64,000 bases of DNA from S5-A14a sp050908895 (GCA_050908895.1 CP171222.1:1364001-1428000), one strand, 5' to 3'; shown: positions 8,530 to 16,949, numbered from the stretch's first letter. Made by a program: numbers and translations. The notes: generated from the letters alone by a model not told the origin.

Positions 8530-10201
8530 AATATACTTCCTTTCCATTTATAAAAGTCTTCAATATTTTCACTTCATCTATTTTATCTGGCTCCATCTCA
8601 AAAGGATTGTTACCAAGTATAACAAAATCAGCATAATTTCCTTCCTTAAGAACGCCCCGATGTTCAAAACCTGCTGCTATAGCCGCATTCCTAGTATAAA
8701 GTAATATAGCCTCCTCAATACTGATTTTTTCTAATTTACCAATGTCCACTCCATTATAGGCTTTTCGAACTATAGCCCCTTTTATGTTTATCCATGGGTC
8801 TGTCGGATCGGACCAAGCTGTAGCCGGTGAATCTGTTGAAATAGCAAGCAAAACATTCTTCTTAAGCATAGTTGCAAGGGGATAAGTTTTTTTTAGCCTA
8901 TCTTCACCTAAATTTTTTACGTAACTTTCAATTTCACTGAACAAAAAAACCGGCTGAGTTACAAAGGCAATCCCCATCTTAGCAGCAATTTGTATTGCTG
9001 CTTCAGAAGGTTCCGTAACATGTTCAATTCTTGCAAAAGGTATTGCTCTATCGATTTTACTTTCAGAATGGATTTGCCATTGTCCCACAGATTCCAATTT
9101 CTCTAAAATGCGATCAATAGCCCTGCTTCCCATCGCATGAAATGATAGTTGTAAATTATTTTCTCTACAATATCTTATAGCATCATCCAAAAGCTCATCA
9201 GAACAAGTACATATTCCATGTTCATCGGTGCCATAAAAGGCCTCATCAACCCAAGCCGTATGGCCTGAAAAGCTTCCGTCACCAATAAGTTTTAACCCCG
9301 CTACATGTATTTGATTTTCGTTTTTTTTATCTTCTGCTTTGACAGTAAAGTTCTTATCTTTCCAATTAAATTCCCAAAGATAATATACTCCTACATTCTG
9401 CTTAAATCCCTGTTCAACAGCTTTATAATATATTGAATAATTATCTTTCGATGTAAGATCTCCCATATCACAAATCGATGTTATACCTTGAGAAATCAGA
9501 TGTTTACCTACCTTAATCATTTCATCGGATAAATCATCTATGCTCATCTTAGGAAGTATTTCTCCTACTAAATTCCTAGCATTTTCATACAAAATACCGT
9601 TCGGTTCACCATTTTCGTCTCTTCCAATTTCACCCCCGGGAGGATTTGGTGTATACCTGTCAATTCCAGCTAACTTGAGAGCCAGTGAATTGCAACACCT
9701 AATGTGTTCACATGCTCTTACCACGGTTACAGGTACATCTTTTGCTCCCCTGTCCAAATCCCATCGATTAGGCAATCTTTTTTCCCGAAACTTACCCTCG
9801 TCACATCCCCATCCAATAATCCAAGTCTGATTCTTTAAAGATATTTTTTCAGAAGTACTTATTCCACCATCCATAATGTTTCTTCGTCTTTTTATTTCAT
9901 TTATTAATTCTTCTATAGAATTAATTTCTGGTGGTAGACATGAAATTTCTCCTAAACAATGAGCTAACATTATAGGGTGAAGATGGGCATCAATAAGCCC
10001 GGGAATGACTACTTTTCCATTTAGATTAATCTCTTCTGTTTCCTCAAAATCTTCTTTTATAAGTCGACTCCAAAATTGTCCAACACGAAAAGTTGTGCCA
10101 ATATATTCAATTTTATTATCTATGATAACCATTGCCTCGGCAAAATCTGTCTCATTTTCCGCTGTGAATATTTTGCCATTATATAGTTTAATTGCCTTCA
10201 T
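8522..10201 (-). CDS. YtcJ-like amidohydrolase (amidohydrolase family 3)
   Basis: This 559-residue metal-dependent hydrolase belongs to the urease/amidohydrolase superfamily, YtcJ-like branch. The first metal site is in LIDAHLHP near residue 72. A family-typical glycine/aspartate segment LIGDGSFSGHTAW and a late aspartate in AISTDSPA are also visible, and a short C-terminal strand domain closes the composite beta-sandwich. There is no signal peptide, so it acts in the cytoplasm. It sits between fhs and folD, 44 bases after fhs and overlapping folD, so it is cotranscribed with two one-carbon enzymes. That hints at a formyl- or amide-type substrate, but the family is broad and no substrate can be assigned. 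Confidence 0.85.
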   Translation of the reverse strand: MKAIKLYNGKIFTAENETDFAEAMVIIDNKIEYIGTTFRVGQFWSRLIKEDFEETEEINLNGKVVIPGLIDAHLHPIMLAHCLGEISCLPPEINSIEELINEIKRRRNIMDGGISTSEKISLKNQTWIIGWGCDEGKFREKRLPNRWDLDRGAKDVPVTVVRACEHIRCCNSLALKLAGIDRYTPNPPGGEIGRDENGEPNGILYENARNLVGEILPKMSIDDLSDEMIKVGKHLISQGITSICDMGDLTSKDNYSIYYKAVEQGFKQNVGVYYLWEFNWKDKNFTVKAEDKKNENQIHVAGLKLIGDGSFSGHTAWVDEAFYGTDEHGICTCSDELLDDAIRYCRENNLQLSFHAMGSRAIDRILEKLESVGQWQIHSESKIDRAIPFARIEHVTEPSEAAIQIAAKMGIAFVTQPVFLFSEIESYVKNLGEDRLKKTYPLATMLKKNVLLAISTDSPATAWSDPTDPWINIKGAIVRKAYNGVDIGKLEKISIEEAILLYTRNAAIAAGFEHRGVLKEGNYADFVILGNNPFEMEPDKIDEVKILKTFINGKEVYCG

Positions 10202-10245
10202 TCTTTCCTCTTTAACATTTAAAGTTTAATTTTGAAAACAATCAT

Positions 10246-11958
10246 TTATGAAAGTCCTGTTATTAAACCTTTTCCATCTATATCGATTTTTTCCGCTGCC
10301 GGTATCTTAGGAAGTCCCGGCATAGTCATAATATCGCCTGTTTTTACAACTATAAAACCCGCTCCAGCGGAAACTTTCAGTGACTTAATGTGAATGACGA
10401 AATTGTCCGGTGCTCCAATGGCAGTTGGATCATCAGAGAAACTATATTGGGTTTTGGCCATGCATATAGGTAGCTTATCAAATCCATGTTTTTTAAGACT
10501 TTCTATTTCTTTCAAGGCCTTTATATCAAAAGATATGTCATTTGCTCCGTATATTTTTTGGGCAATCTGTCTAATTTTATCTTCAATCGGATTATCAAGT
10601 TCATAGGCAAAAGTAAAATTATTATCTTTCTCACACAGCCTTACAACTTTATCTGCTAACTCTATTCCCCCCTTGCTACCATGTTCCCAAACACGACTTA
10701 AAACAACTTCTACGCCTTTGAGCTCACAAGCATTTTTGATTTTCACCATCTCCTCATCGGTGTCTGTATGGAATTCATTAATTGCCACCACTACGTTTAG
10801 ACCAAATACCTCTTTGATATTCTCAATGTGTCTCATTAGGTTTGGTAGTCCTAACTCCACAGCTGTTGAATTTTCATCATTTAATGCTGATTTAGGCACC
10901 CCACCATGATATTTCAAGGCCCTTAAAGTTGCGACTATAACTACTGCATCCGGGACAAGACCAGTCTTCCTGCATTTAATATCAAGAAATTTTTCAGCAC
11001 CAAGGTCTGCTGCAAATCCCGCCTCTGTAACTACATAATCCGCAAGAGATAGTGCAGTCTTAGTTGCAACCACAGAGTTACATCCATGAGCAATATTGGC
11101 AAAGGGTCCGCCATGCACGAGTGCAGGTGTATGCTCCAGACTTTGTACTAGATTAGGTTTAAATGCATCTTTCAGCAGAGCTGTTGCTGCTCCTTGACAA
11201 TTCAAATCTCTCACAGTTATTGGTTTATCATTATAAGAATATCCTACGACTATTTTTGCAATTCTTTCTTTTAAATCATTTAAATCATTTGCTAGGCAGA
11301 AAACAGCCATTATTTCACTCGCTACAGTTATGTCAAAGCCATCTTCTCTAGGAACACCATGAGATTTTCCGCCAAGGCCATCAACTATTGATCTAAGTTG
11401 TCTATCATTCATATCGACAACTCTTTTCCACGTTATTCGTCTCGGATCTATGCCAAGAGCATTTCCCTGATGTATGTGATTGTCTAAAACCGCTGCAATA
11501 AGATTATTAGCAGTCCCTATAGCATGCATATCGCCAGTGAAATGTAAGTTGATGTCTTCCATAGGAACTATCTGTGCATATCCACCACCGGCGGCACCGC
11601 CTTTTATACCAAAAACCGGACCAAGAGATGGTTCTCTTAAAGCCGTAATACACTTTTTTCCAATTGCAGATAAACCATCAGCTAACCCTATGCTGGTAGT
11701 TGTTTTTCCTTCTCCTGCCGGTGTAGGAGAAATAGCTGTTACAAGAATTAATTTACCCCTTGAAGAATCATCGTTCAAAGCTGCATTCACTTTCTCATAT
11801 GATAATTTAGCCTTGTATTTACCATGTAGCTCTATATCATCTTCAGATAGACCTATCTTTGCTGCAACTTCCATAATAGGCTTTAAATTTGCTTCCTGAA
11901 CTATCTGTATATCAGTCTTAAAGGTTTTCCTTTCCGCCACTTCTTTCTTATTGTTCAT
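10246..11958 (-). CDS. fhs: Formate-tetrahydrofolate ligase
   Basis: This enzyme makes 10-formyl-tetrahydrofolate from formate, ATP and tetrahydrofolate. It is the entry of formate into the one-carbon pool and the methyl branch of the Wood-Ljungdahl pathway. The ATP loop TPAGEGKTTT is at residues 79-88, and the family segments REPSLGPVFG and GGAAGGGYAQ follow. The length of 570 residues is about 14 above the common 556 because of an N-terminal extension. Its ATG overlaps the rnhB stop as ATGA. No formate dehydrogenase or corrinoid enzyme lies in the window, so its presence does not by itself prove acetogenesis. Confidence 0.97.
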   Translation of the reverse strand: MNNKKEVAERKTFKTDIQIVQEANLKPIMEVAAKIGLSEDDIELHGKYKAKLSYEKVNAALNDDSSRGKLILVTAISPTPAGEGKTTTSIGLADGLSAIGKKCITALREPSLGPVFGIKGGAAGGGYAQIVPMEDINLHFTGDMHAIGTANNLIAAVLDNHIHQGNALGIDPRRITWKRVVDMNDRQLRSIVDGLGGKSHGVPREDGFDITVASEIMAVFCLANDLNDLKERIAKIVVGYSYNDKPITVRDLNCQGAATALLKDAFKPNLVQSLEHTPALVHGGPFANIAHGCNSVVATKTALSLADYVVTEAGFAADLGAEKFLDIKCRKTGLVPDAVVIVATLRALKYHGGVPKSALNDENSTAVELGLPNLMRHIENIKEVFGLNVVVAINEFHTDTDEEMVKIKNACELKGVEVVLSRVWEHGSKGGIELADKVVRLCEKDNNFTFAYELDNPIEDKIRQIAQKIYGANDISFDIKALKEIESLKKHGFDKLPICMAKTQYSFSDDPTAIGAPDNFVIHIKSLKVSAGAGFIVVKTGDIMTMPGLPKIPAAEKIDIDGKGLITGLS

Positions 11959-12734
11959 ATTAGCTCCTCCTCCATTTTTTCTAAAACCTTTTTTAAAAAA
12001 CTTTTCCTGTGAATCGGTGATATGCCAAAACTTTCAATTGCTTTATAGTGTTCTTTTGTTCCATATCCTTTGTGTTTACTGAATCCATATTCCGGATATT
12101 TTTCACCATATGATTTCATAAATTCATCTCTTGCAACCTTAGCGAATATAGATGCCGCCCCTATGGACAAGGATTTACCATCACCTTTTATCACTGTTTC
12201 CTGTATAACTTTTATTCCATTAAAGGAAAAGCTCTCAAGAGGAATTTTAATGTTCCCGTCTATTAATATCTTAATTGAACCCTCACATGAATCGCTTTGT
12301 AAAGGCGACTCTGATAACCGGCATATCGTTCCACAAGGTATATCTCCTCTATTGGTTTCCTCCAATGGTAAATTTTCAATACATTTTTTTACAGCGGTAA
12401 GCATGGCCATCTTAGTTGCATTCAAAATATTAAACCTGTCTATTCTTTTACTATTGACAAATCCCAGTCCTAAACTTGATGATTTTTGGTTTATTTCTTT
12501 TGCTAACTCTCTCCTGCGCTTTTCTGAAACTTTCTTTGAATCGTTAATTCCAAGAATATTCCAATCTTGAGGCATTGCAGCCGCACAGGCTACTACAGGA
12601 CCTGCAAGAGGACCACGTCCTACTTCATCTACTCCAATAATCCATCTGCAACCATCCCGTTTTTGGCAATCAAAAGCCCTCATAGATTCTAATCGTTCTA
12701 ATTCCATCTTAGCACGTTCAGCTTTGGTCACCAT
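11955..12734 (-). CDS. rnhB: Ribonuclease HII
   Basis: RNase HII cuts RNA in RNA-DNA hybrids and removes single ribonucleotides from DNA. The catalytic Asp-Glu pair is in GVDEVGRGPLAGP near residues 34-46, followed by NDSKKVSEKRR. The third acidic region is in ASIFAKVARDEFM. An insertion around residues 115-150 (LPLEETNRGDIPCGTICRL) makes it longer (259 residues) than the usual ~210. It begins directly after the rbgA stop with GGAGGAATAA upstream and overlaps fhs by four bases. The rplS-rbgA-rnhB order is conserved in Firmicutes. Confidence 0.95.
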   Translation of the reverse strand: MVTKAERAKMELERLESMRAFDCQKRDGCRWIIGVDEVGRGPLAGPVVACAAAMPQDWNILGINDSKKVSEKRRRELAKEINQKSSSLGLGFVNSKRIDRFNILNATKMAMLTAVKKCIENLPLEETNRGDIPCGTICRLSESPLQSDSCEGSIKILIDGNIKIPLESFSFNGIKVIQETVIKGDGKSLSIGAASIFAKVARDEFMKSYGEKYPEYGFSKHKGYGTKEHYKAIESFGISPIHRKSFLKKVLEKMEEELI

Positions 12735-13583
12735 TTATTCCTCCACCTTTTCAAGCGTAATTCTACCGATTTTTCCACTCCTAAATTCATCTAAAATTGC
12801 TTTCGCTCCTCTTTCATAGTCGATACGTTTTCCCTGCAAGATATATCCCCTATTCCTTGAAATTTCATCAAATAATTCTAAATCTTCCATTTCAAAAATT
12901 TCTTCATCTATTTTAAATCTATCCACTAATAGATCCTTGTAATCATACTTCAAGACTCTAAGTAGTTCTAAACACAGAGTAGCCATATCCAGTATTTCAT
13001 CCTTAATAGAGCCACAAAACGCTAAAAACATTCCTACTTTCGGATCTTCGAACTTAGGCCACAAAATACCGGGTGTATCCAGAAGTTCCATGGAATTTTT
13101 CAACTTCAACCACTGTTTCCCTTTTGTTACTCCCGGTCTATTTCCAATCTGTGTACTCTTCTTCCCAGTCAATCTGTTAATCAAGGATGACTTACCTACA
13201 TTTGGAACACCTACAATCATTATTCTTAAATGTTTATGTCTAATTCTTCCTTCGTTAAGTTTATCTTGAATTTTTTCAAGGGTAGATAACAAAGATGAAA
13301 CTCCACCGCCTTTTTGAGCATTTAAAGAAACTGTTCTATATCCTTTTTTAACAAAATACTCTTTCCATTTTCGAGTTTCTTCCTCCGATGCAAGATCTGT
13401 TTTGTTCAGGACAATTACTCGCTTTTTATCCCCTAAAATTTGATCAATAATTGGATTTCTACTAGAACGAGGTATTCTAGCATCTACAACTTCTATAGCA
13501 ACATCCACAAGCTTTAGGTTACTTTGAATAAGTTCTCTGGTTTTCTTCATATGTCCCGGATACCAGTTTATTTTCTCAATCAT
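12735..13583 (-). CDS. rbgA: Ribosome biogenesis GTPase RbgA (YlqF)
   Basis: RbgA is a circularly permuted GTPase needed for late maturation of the 50S subunit. The permuted motif order is visible: G4 NKTD at residues 60-63, G1 GVPNVGKSS at 125-133, G2 RPGVTKG at 149-155 and G3 DTPG at 169-172. The N-terminal WYPGHMKKT is characteristic of the family. The length of 282 residues is normal. It lies about 100 bases downstream of rplS, separated by a terminator-like hairpin, and abuts rnhB. Confidence 0.95.
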   Translation of the reverse strand: MIEKINWYPGHMKKTRELIQSNLKLVDVAIEVVDARIPRSSRNPIIDQILGDKKRVIVLNKTDLASEEETRKWKEYFVKKGYRTVSLNAQKGGGVSSLLSTLEKIQDKLNEGRIRHKHLRIMIVGVPNVGKSSLINRLTGKKSTQIGNRPGVTKGKQWLKLKNSMELLDTPGILWPKFEDPKVGMFLAFCGSIKDEILDMATLCLELLRVLKYDYKDLLVDRFKIDEEIFEMEDLELFDEISRNRGYILQGKRIDYERGAKAILDEFRSGKIGRITLEKVEE

Positions 13584-13616
13584 CTATGCCTCCCTTAGAT
13601 ATAATTCTATACTTTT

Positions 13617-13658
13617 TCAAAAAATAAAATATAGAGACTAATAGCCCCTATATTTTAT
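13617..13658 (-). terminator. Intrinsic terminator after rplS
   Basis: On the minus strand ATAAAATATAG (13658-13648) pairs with CTATATTTTAT (13634-13624) over 11 bases, followed by a T run. It would end most rplS transcription before rbgA, or act as a partial terminator within the operon. Confidence 0.65.
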
Positions 13659-13684
13659 CACATTTAAATTGTAATCTAAAGTTA

Positions 13685-14029
13685 TTATTCAGCCTTAGTT
13701 TTGATTTTAGCAGCCTTACCTGTTCTCTCTCTCATGTAGTGTAGCTTAGCTCTTCTAACACGTCCATGTCTAGCTACTTCGATTTTCTCAACCCATGGTG
13801 AATGTAGAGGGAATGTCTTTTCAACGCCTACGCCAGAAGCAATTCTTCTAACTGTAAAAGTTTCTGCAATTCCTCCATTCTGTTTCTTAAGAACAAAACC
13901 TTCAAAAATTTGGATTCTTTCTCTAGATCCTTCTTTAATTTTAACGTGGACTTTAACAGTATCCCCCACGTTAAAAGCAGGGATTTCTTTCTTTAGATAA
14001 TCATTAGTGATCTGATCTAAAATATTCAT
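13685..14029 (-). CDS. rplS: 50S ribosomal protein L19
   Basis: L19 sits at the interface of the ribosomal subunits. The 114 residues carry the family patterns FNVGDTVKVHVKIKEG, IQIFEGFVLKK and FPLHSPWVEKIEV near the middle, and the basic tail GRVRRAKLHYMR. AAGGAGG lies just upstream of the ATG. Unlike the common rpsP-rimM-trmD-rplS arrangement, this copy has its own promoter and a structured leader, with a NUDIX gene diverging upstream. Confidence 0.97.
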   Translation of the reverse strand: MNILDQITNDYLKKEIPAFNVGDTVKVHVKIKEGSRERIQIFEGFVLKKQNGGIAETFTVRRIASGVGVEKTFPLHSPWVEKIEVARHGRVRRAKLHYMRERTGKAAKIKTKAE

Positions 14030-14045
14030 TATTAATTCCTCCTTC

Positions 14046-14100
14046 CCTTCAAGACGTTCTTGTCAACATAGCCTTACACTTGCTATGGCAGAGGACCGCC
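14046..14100 (-). promoter_or_regulatory. Candidate structured leader of rplS
   Basis: Between the predicted promoter and the ATG the leader RNA can form CATAGC/GCTATG (six pairs, 14087-14067) and CAAGA/TCTTG (five pairs, 14062-14050). The second sits just before the ribosome-binding site. Firmicutes are known to have an L19 leader (an autoregulatory mRNA motif). This region fits by position, but no covariance model could be run. Confidence 0.45.
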
Positions 14101-14115
14101 CGTAATAACTTGATA

Positions 14116-14152
14116 AGTATATCATATATTTCAAATGTATTTCAAGTGTCAA
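14116..14152 (-). promoter_or_regulatory. Predicted rplS promoter
   Basis: On the minus strand TTGAAA (14145-14140), 18 bases and TATACT (14121-14116) form a plausible promoter. An overlapping TTGACA (14152-14147) could serve with a shifted minus-10. The leader would be about 80 bases. Confidence 0.5.
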
Positions 14153-14189
14153 CGAGAAAAAAACTTAATAAATTTAATGTTATTGATAG

Positions 14190-14218
14190 TTTAAAATCCG
14201 GTATACAGATGATATAAT
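14190..14218 (+). promoter_or_regulatory. Predicted promoter of the NUDIX-xerD pair
   Basis: TTTAAA (14190-14195), a 17-base spacer and TATAAT (14213-14218) precede the NUDIX gene, whose GGAGG is at 14241-14245. Confidence 0.55.
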
Positions 14219-14250
14219 ATTGTAAATCAAATAATTATTTGGAGGTTCTT

Positions 14251-14793
14251 ATGTCATTTAAAGAAAAAACTATTTTGAGCGAAAAAAAATATATTGGGAA
14301 GATCTTAAATCTAAGGATAGATAAGGTGGAAACCAAGGCAGGAACTTCTACAAGAGAAATAATTGAACATAATGGCGGTGCAGTTATTTTGCCTCTATTA
14401 GAAAATAAACACGTAGTAATGATTAAGCAGTATAGAAAACCTGTAGATAGAGAAGTTCTAGAGCTCCCAGCAGGTAAAATAGACAATGGCGAAACACCTT
14501 TAGAAGCCGCAAAACGCGAGTTGAAAGAAGAAACTGGTTTTATTGCTGGTAATCTGAAATTCCTAACAAAAATGCTACCTACTGTTGGATACTCGGAAGA
14601 AATTTTATATCTATATTTAGCACAAGACTTAATCCCCGGAGAAACCAACCTTGATGAAAACGAAGATATAGATATGGTCACATATCACATTGACGATTTA
14701 ACAGATATGATTCTAAACGGAAAAATTCATGACGGAAAAACTCAAGTGGCTATTCTTATGGCTAAGGAAATGTTAAATAGAGGTGAAATGTAA
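14251..14793 (+). CDS. NUDIX hydrolase, ADP-ribose pyrophosphatase type
   Basis: This NUDIX protein most resembles NudF-type ADP-ribose pyrophosphatases, which split ADP-ribose to AMP and ribose-5-phosphate. The NUDIX box is complete from GKIDNGETPLEAAKRELKEE to TGF, near residues 74-96, with the upstream hydrophobic strand GAVILPLLENKHVVMIKQYR. The ATG at 14251 is chosen because GGAGG sits five bases before it; a TTG at 14239 is inside that site. It shares its last base with the ATG of the xerD-like gene (TAATG). In Bacillus nudF also lies upstream of xerD, with sporulation genes in between that are missing here. Confidence 0.9.
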   Translation: MSFKEKTILSEKKYIGKILNLRIDKVETKAGTSTREIIEHNGGAVILPLLENKHVVMIKQYRKPVDREVLELPAGKIDNGETPLEAAKRELKEETGFIAGNLKFLTKMLPTVGYSEEILYLYLAQDLIPGETNLDENEDIDMVTYHIDDLTDMILNGKIHDGKTQVAILMAKEMLNRGEM

Positions 14794-15734
14794 TGGACTA
14801 TTATTTAATTGCATATCTAGACTATTTAAAGAACAAAAAAAAATCATCAAAAAACACAATAGAAGCATATATAAGAGATTTATCCGCATTAGAAGATTAC
14901 ATGAATTCTAGAGCTATAAAGGATTTATCCACAGTCAAAGAGGAAGACGTTATTGGATTTCTTATGGACATGAAAAAAAGTCAGTTGTCTTCCGCAACCA
15001 TAACAAGAAGGCTTGCTTCCACTCGTAGCTTTTATAGATTCATGCTTTCCCAAAATCATATTATAGTAAACCCCGCAGCAAATATAAAAGCACCAAAGGT
15101 TACTCGTGGAGAAATAGAATTTTTGTCAATCCAAGAAATAAAATCTCTTATAGCACTGCCTGATAATAGTTTAAAAGGCATTAGAGACAAGGCAATTCTT
15201 GAGGTTTTATATGGAACCGGAATTATGGTTTCTGAATTAGTTGAACTAACCATTGCGGATTTGAATATGCGAATGGGATTTATAACTTGTAACGGTCATC
15301 ATGGAAAGGCTAGAATCGTACCACTAGGAGATTATGCAAAATCTGCGTTAACAAAATACCTTTCTGATAGCCGGCCTATTTTGTTATCTAAAAATATCCA
15401 AGAATACGAAGATAGTGATTCCTTAGGTAATAATATTGATACCAGTTCTCCCCTATTCTTAAACTTTATGGGAAAAGGCTTTACCCGTCAAGGATTATGG
15501 AAGATAATTAATGCATATGGTCTAAAAGCAAATTTATCTAAAAAACTAACACTGCAAATTATACGTCATTCCTTTGCAGTCCATATGATAGAAAACGGTG
15601 CTGATTTAAAAACTCTGCAAGAACTTCTTGGTCATGAAGATATATCTGCTACACAGGTGTACTTGCAGTTTAGAAAAAATAAAATAAAAGAAGTATATGA
15701 CAGAACTCATCCTCGAGCAGTTGCAGATAATTAA
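14793..15734 (+). CDS. XerD-like tyrosine recombinase homologue with altered catalytic residues
   Basis: This 313-residue protein has the full architecture of a Xer recombinase: a SAM-like N-terminal core-binding domain (1-100) and a C-terminal catalytic domain. Of the six catalytic positions known from E. coli XerD, three are kept: Arg258 in IIRHSF, His281 in LGHEDI and Tyr290 in TQVYLQF. Three are changed. The first arginine of GLRVSE is Met145, the beta-hairpin lysine is His169, and the histidine of HxLR is Gln255. A longer loop at 200-218 separates the middle strands. It may be a non-catalytic DNA-binding Xer protein, like the XerD-like proteins of streptococci. The neighbourhood matches Bacillus xerD. 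Confidence 0.85.
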   Translation: MDYYLIAYLDYLKNKKKSSKNTIEAYIRDLSALEDYMNSRAIKDLSTVKEEDVIGFLMDMKKSQLSSATITRRLASTRSFYRFMLSQNHIIVNPAANIKAPKVTRGEIEFLSIQEIKSLIALPDNSLKGIRDKAILEVLYGTGIMVSELVELTIADLNMRMGFITCNGHHGKARIVPLGDYAKSALTKYLSDSRPILLSKNIQEYEDSDSLGNNIDTSSPLFLNFMGKGFTRQGLWKIINAYGLKANLSKKLTLQIIRHSFAVHMIENGADLKTLQELLGHEDISATQVYLQFRKNKIKEVYDRTHPRAVADN

Positions 15735-15779
15735 ATTATTTTAAAAAATAACTATAACTTTAAAAATTTGCAAATATTC

Positions 15780-15808
15780 TTGCAGATTATTATTTTTTAA
15801 GATATAAT
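15780..15808 (+). promoter_or_regulatory. Predicted promoter of a small RNA
   Basis: TTGCAG (15780-15785), a 17-base spacer and a perfect TATAAT (15803-15808) predict a transcript starting near G15815, at the foot of a hairpin. Confidence 0.6.
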
Positions 15809-15814
15809 GATATC

Positions 15815-15893
15815 GAGGTTATCTCCCCTGATAATCTCAACCCCAATACCCCTTTTGAACAAAGTAGACTGCACCCCTGCGGTCTATTTTGCT
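15815..15893 (+). ncRNA. Candidate C-rich small regulatory RNA
   Basis: A short transcript is bounded by a good promoter and a terminator-like hairpin. Hairpin 1 pairs GAGGTTATC (15815-15823) with GATAATCTC (15830-15838) around the loop TCCCCT. A single-stranded stretch holds two more CCCC motifs (15841-15844, 15849-15852). Hairpin 2 pairs TAGACTGCA (15865-15873) with TGCGGTCTA (15878-15886) around a CCCC loop and can extend to 14 pairs into the following TTTT. Four CCCC motifs in about 55 bases of an AT-rich genome recall the RsaE/RoxS type of sRNA, whose C-rich loops bind Shine-Dalgarno sites. This is inference; the T run is short and it could be an mRNA leader for the downstream gene. Confidence 0.5.
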
Positions 15894-15923
15894 ATAAAAC
15901 GAAAATATATAATAGAGGATAAA

Positions 15924-16949
15924 ATGAAAATAATAAGAGATAAATTTTCAATTTCTAAAGATGTGGAAAAAATAATTCAAAGTAAATCATATAAAAGATT
16001 CTATGGCAATTATAAACCGGTTATTTTAGATATTGAAACAACAGGATTGTCATCAAAACAAAATGACATTATATTAATAGGCTTAATAACAATAGACATT
16101 AATAATATGATTGGTGAAAGTTTTCAATTTTTTGCTGAAAAAAATAGCGAAGAAAAAAATATATTACAAGAAACAACCAATATACTAAATCAGCAAGATA
16201 TGGTAATTACATATAATGGTAAAAGCTTTGATATGCCCTTTATATATGAGAAATGTATAAAACACGGAATATCAGTAAATAATATATATAATTTAGATTT
16301 ATATTTACTTGTAAAAAACTATTCACCATTAAAAGAAAAACTAGGTAGTTTAAGTCAAAAAACAATGGAAAAATTTATAGGTATAGATAAAAACAGAGAA
16401 GATGAAATATCAGGTGGTGAAAGTGTTAAGCTGTATGAGAATTTTCAAAGTACTAAGGATCTTAATCAGTTAAAAAAAATACTTTTACATAATAAAGATG
16501 ATATCCATCAGCTTTTACTTTTGCTACAATTAATACAATTTTTCGATATAAATAAAGCCATTAAAACAATGGGTTTCCCCGATAATATAATTCAAACAGA
16601 AAATGTATCTTTAACAAAATCAAATATAAAAATATCAGGAACGCAAAAGAATAATCCAATTGACTATATAAGATTTCCAACAATTGAATTTCCCGGATCT
16701 ATCACTTTTACCAAAAATAATCAAAGTTGGTCCTTAGATTATCCAGTCATATCAAGAAAAGAAGGTCAGTATGCAGATATAAGTGAACTTTTTATTGAAA
16801 AAAATAAAAAAAATGAATTAAATTCTCTAAATACATATATTGAGGGAAACCTAATTATATCTGAAAATAATAGGGAAAATCTATATAATACAGCAACTTT
16901 AGCAATGTTATTAAAAGATAATGTTAAAAGAATCGTATTTAAATTATAA
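15924..16949 (+). CDS. Ribonuclease H-like / YprB-type exonuclease domain protein
   Basis: The N-terminal half is a DEDDh-type 3'-5' exonuclease fold of the YprB/RNase_H_2 group. The first acidic pair is in DIETTGLSS, the next motif is ITYNGKSFDMPFIY and the last is HNKDDIHQL. The C-terminal third is lysine/asparagine-rich and unassigned. The start at 15924 is preferred because AGAGG precedes it. An upstream frame to 15807 runs through the candidate sRNA and lacks family-like sequence. The substrate, DNA or RNA, is unknown. Codons are more A-rich than in neighbouring genes. No clear terminator follows before the convergent rRNA operon end. Confidence 0.75.
   Translation: MKIIRDKFSISKDVEKIIQSKSYKRFYGNYKPVILDIETTGLSSKQNDIILIGLITIDINNMIGESFQFFAEKNSEEKNILQETTNILNQQDMVITYNGKSFDMPFIYEKCIKHGISVNNIYNLDLYLLVKNYSPLKEKLGSLSQKTMEKFIGIDKNREDEISGGESVKLYENFQSTKDLNQLKKILLHNKDDIHQLLLLLQLIQFFDINKAIKTMGFPDNIIQTENVSLTKSNIKISGTQKNNPIDYIRFPTIEFPGSITFTKNNQSWSLDYPVISRKEGQYADISELFIEKNKKNELNSLNTYIEGNLIISENNRENLYNTATLAMLLKDNVKRIVFKL

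Noticed and set aside
11163..11899. Plus-strand frames inside fhs
   Set aside because: They are antisense shadows of a highly conserved enzyme without ribosome sites or recognisable domains.
14239..14250. TTG start for the NUDIX protein
   Set aside because: It lies in the Shine-Dalgarno sequence of the ATG at 14251 and adds only four residues.
14793..15734. Integrase of a mobile element
   Set aside because: No attachment-site repeats, tRNA target or phage genes are nearby, and the gene neighbourhood is that of chromosomal xerD.
15807..15923. Longer N-terminus for the YprB-like protein
   Set aside because: The extension reads through the candidate sRNA hairpins and is not family-like; a ribosome site precedes 15924.
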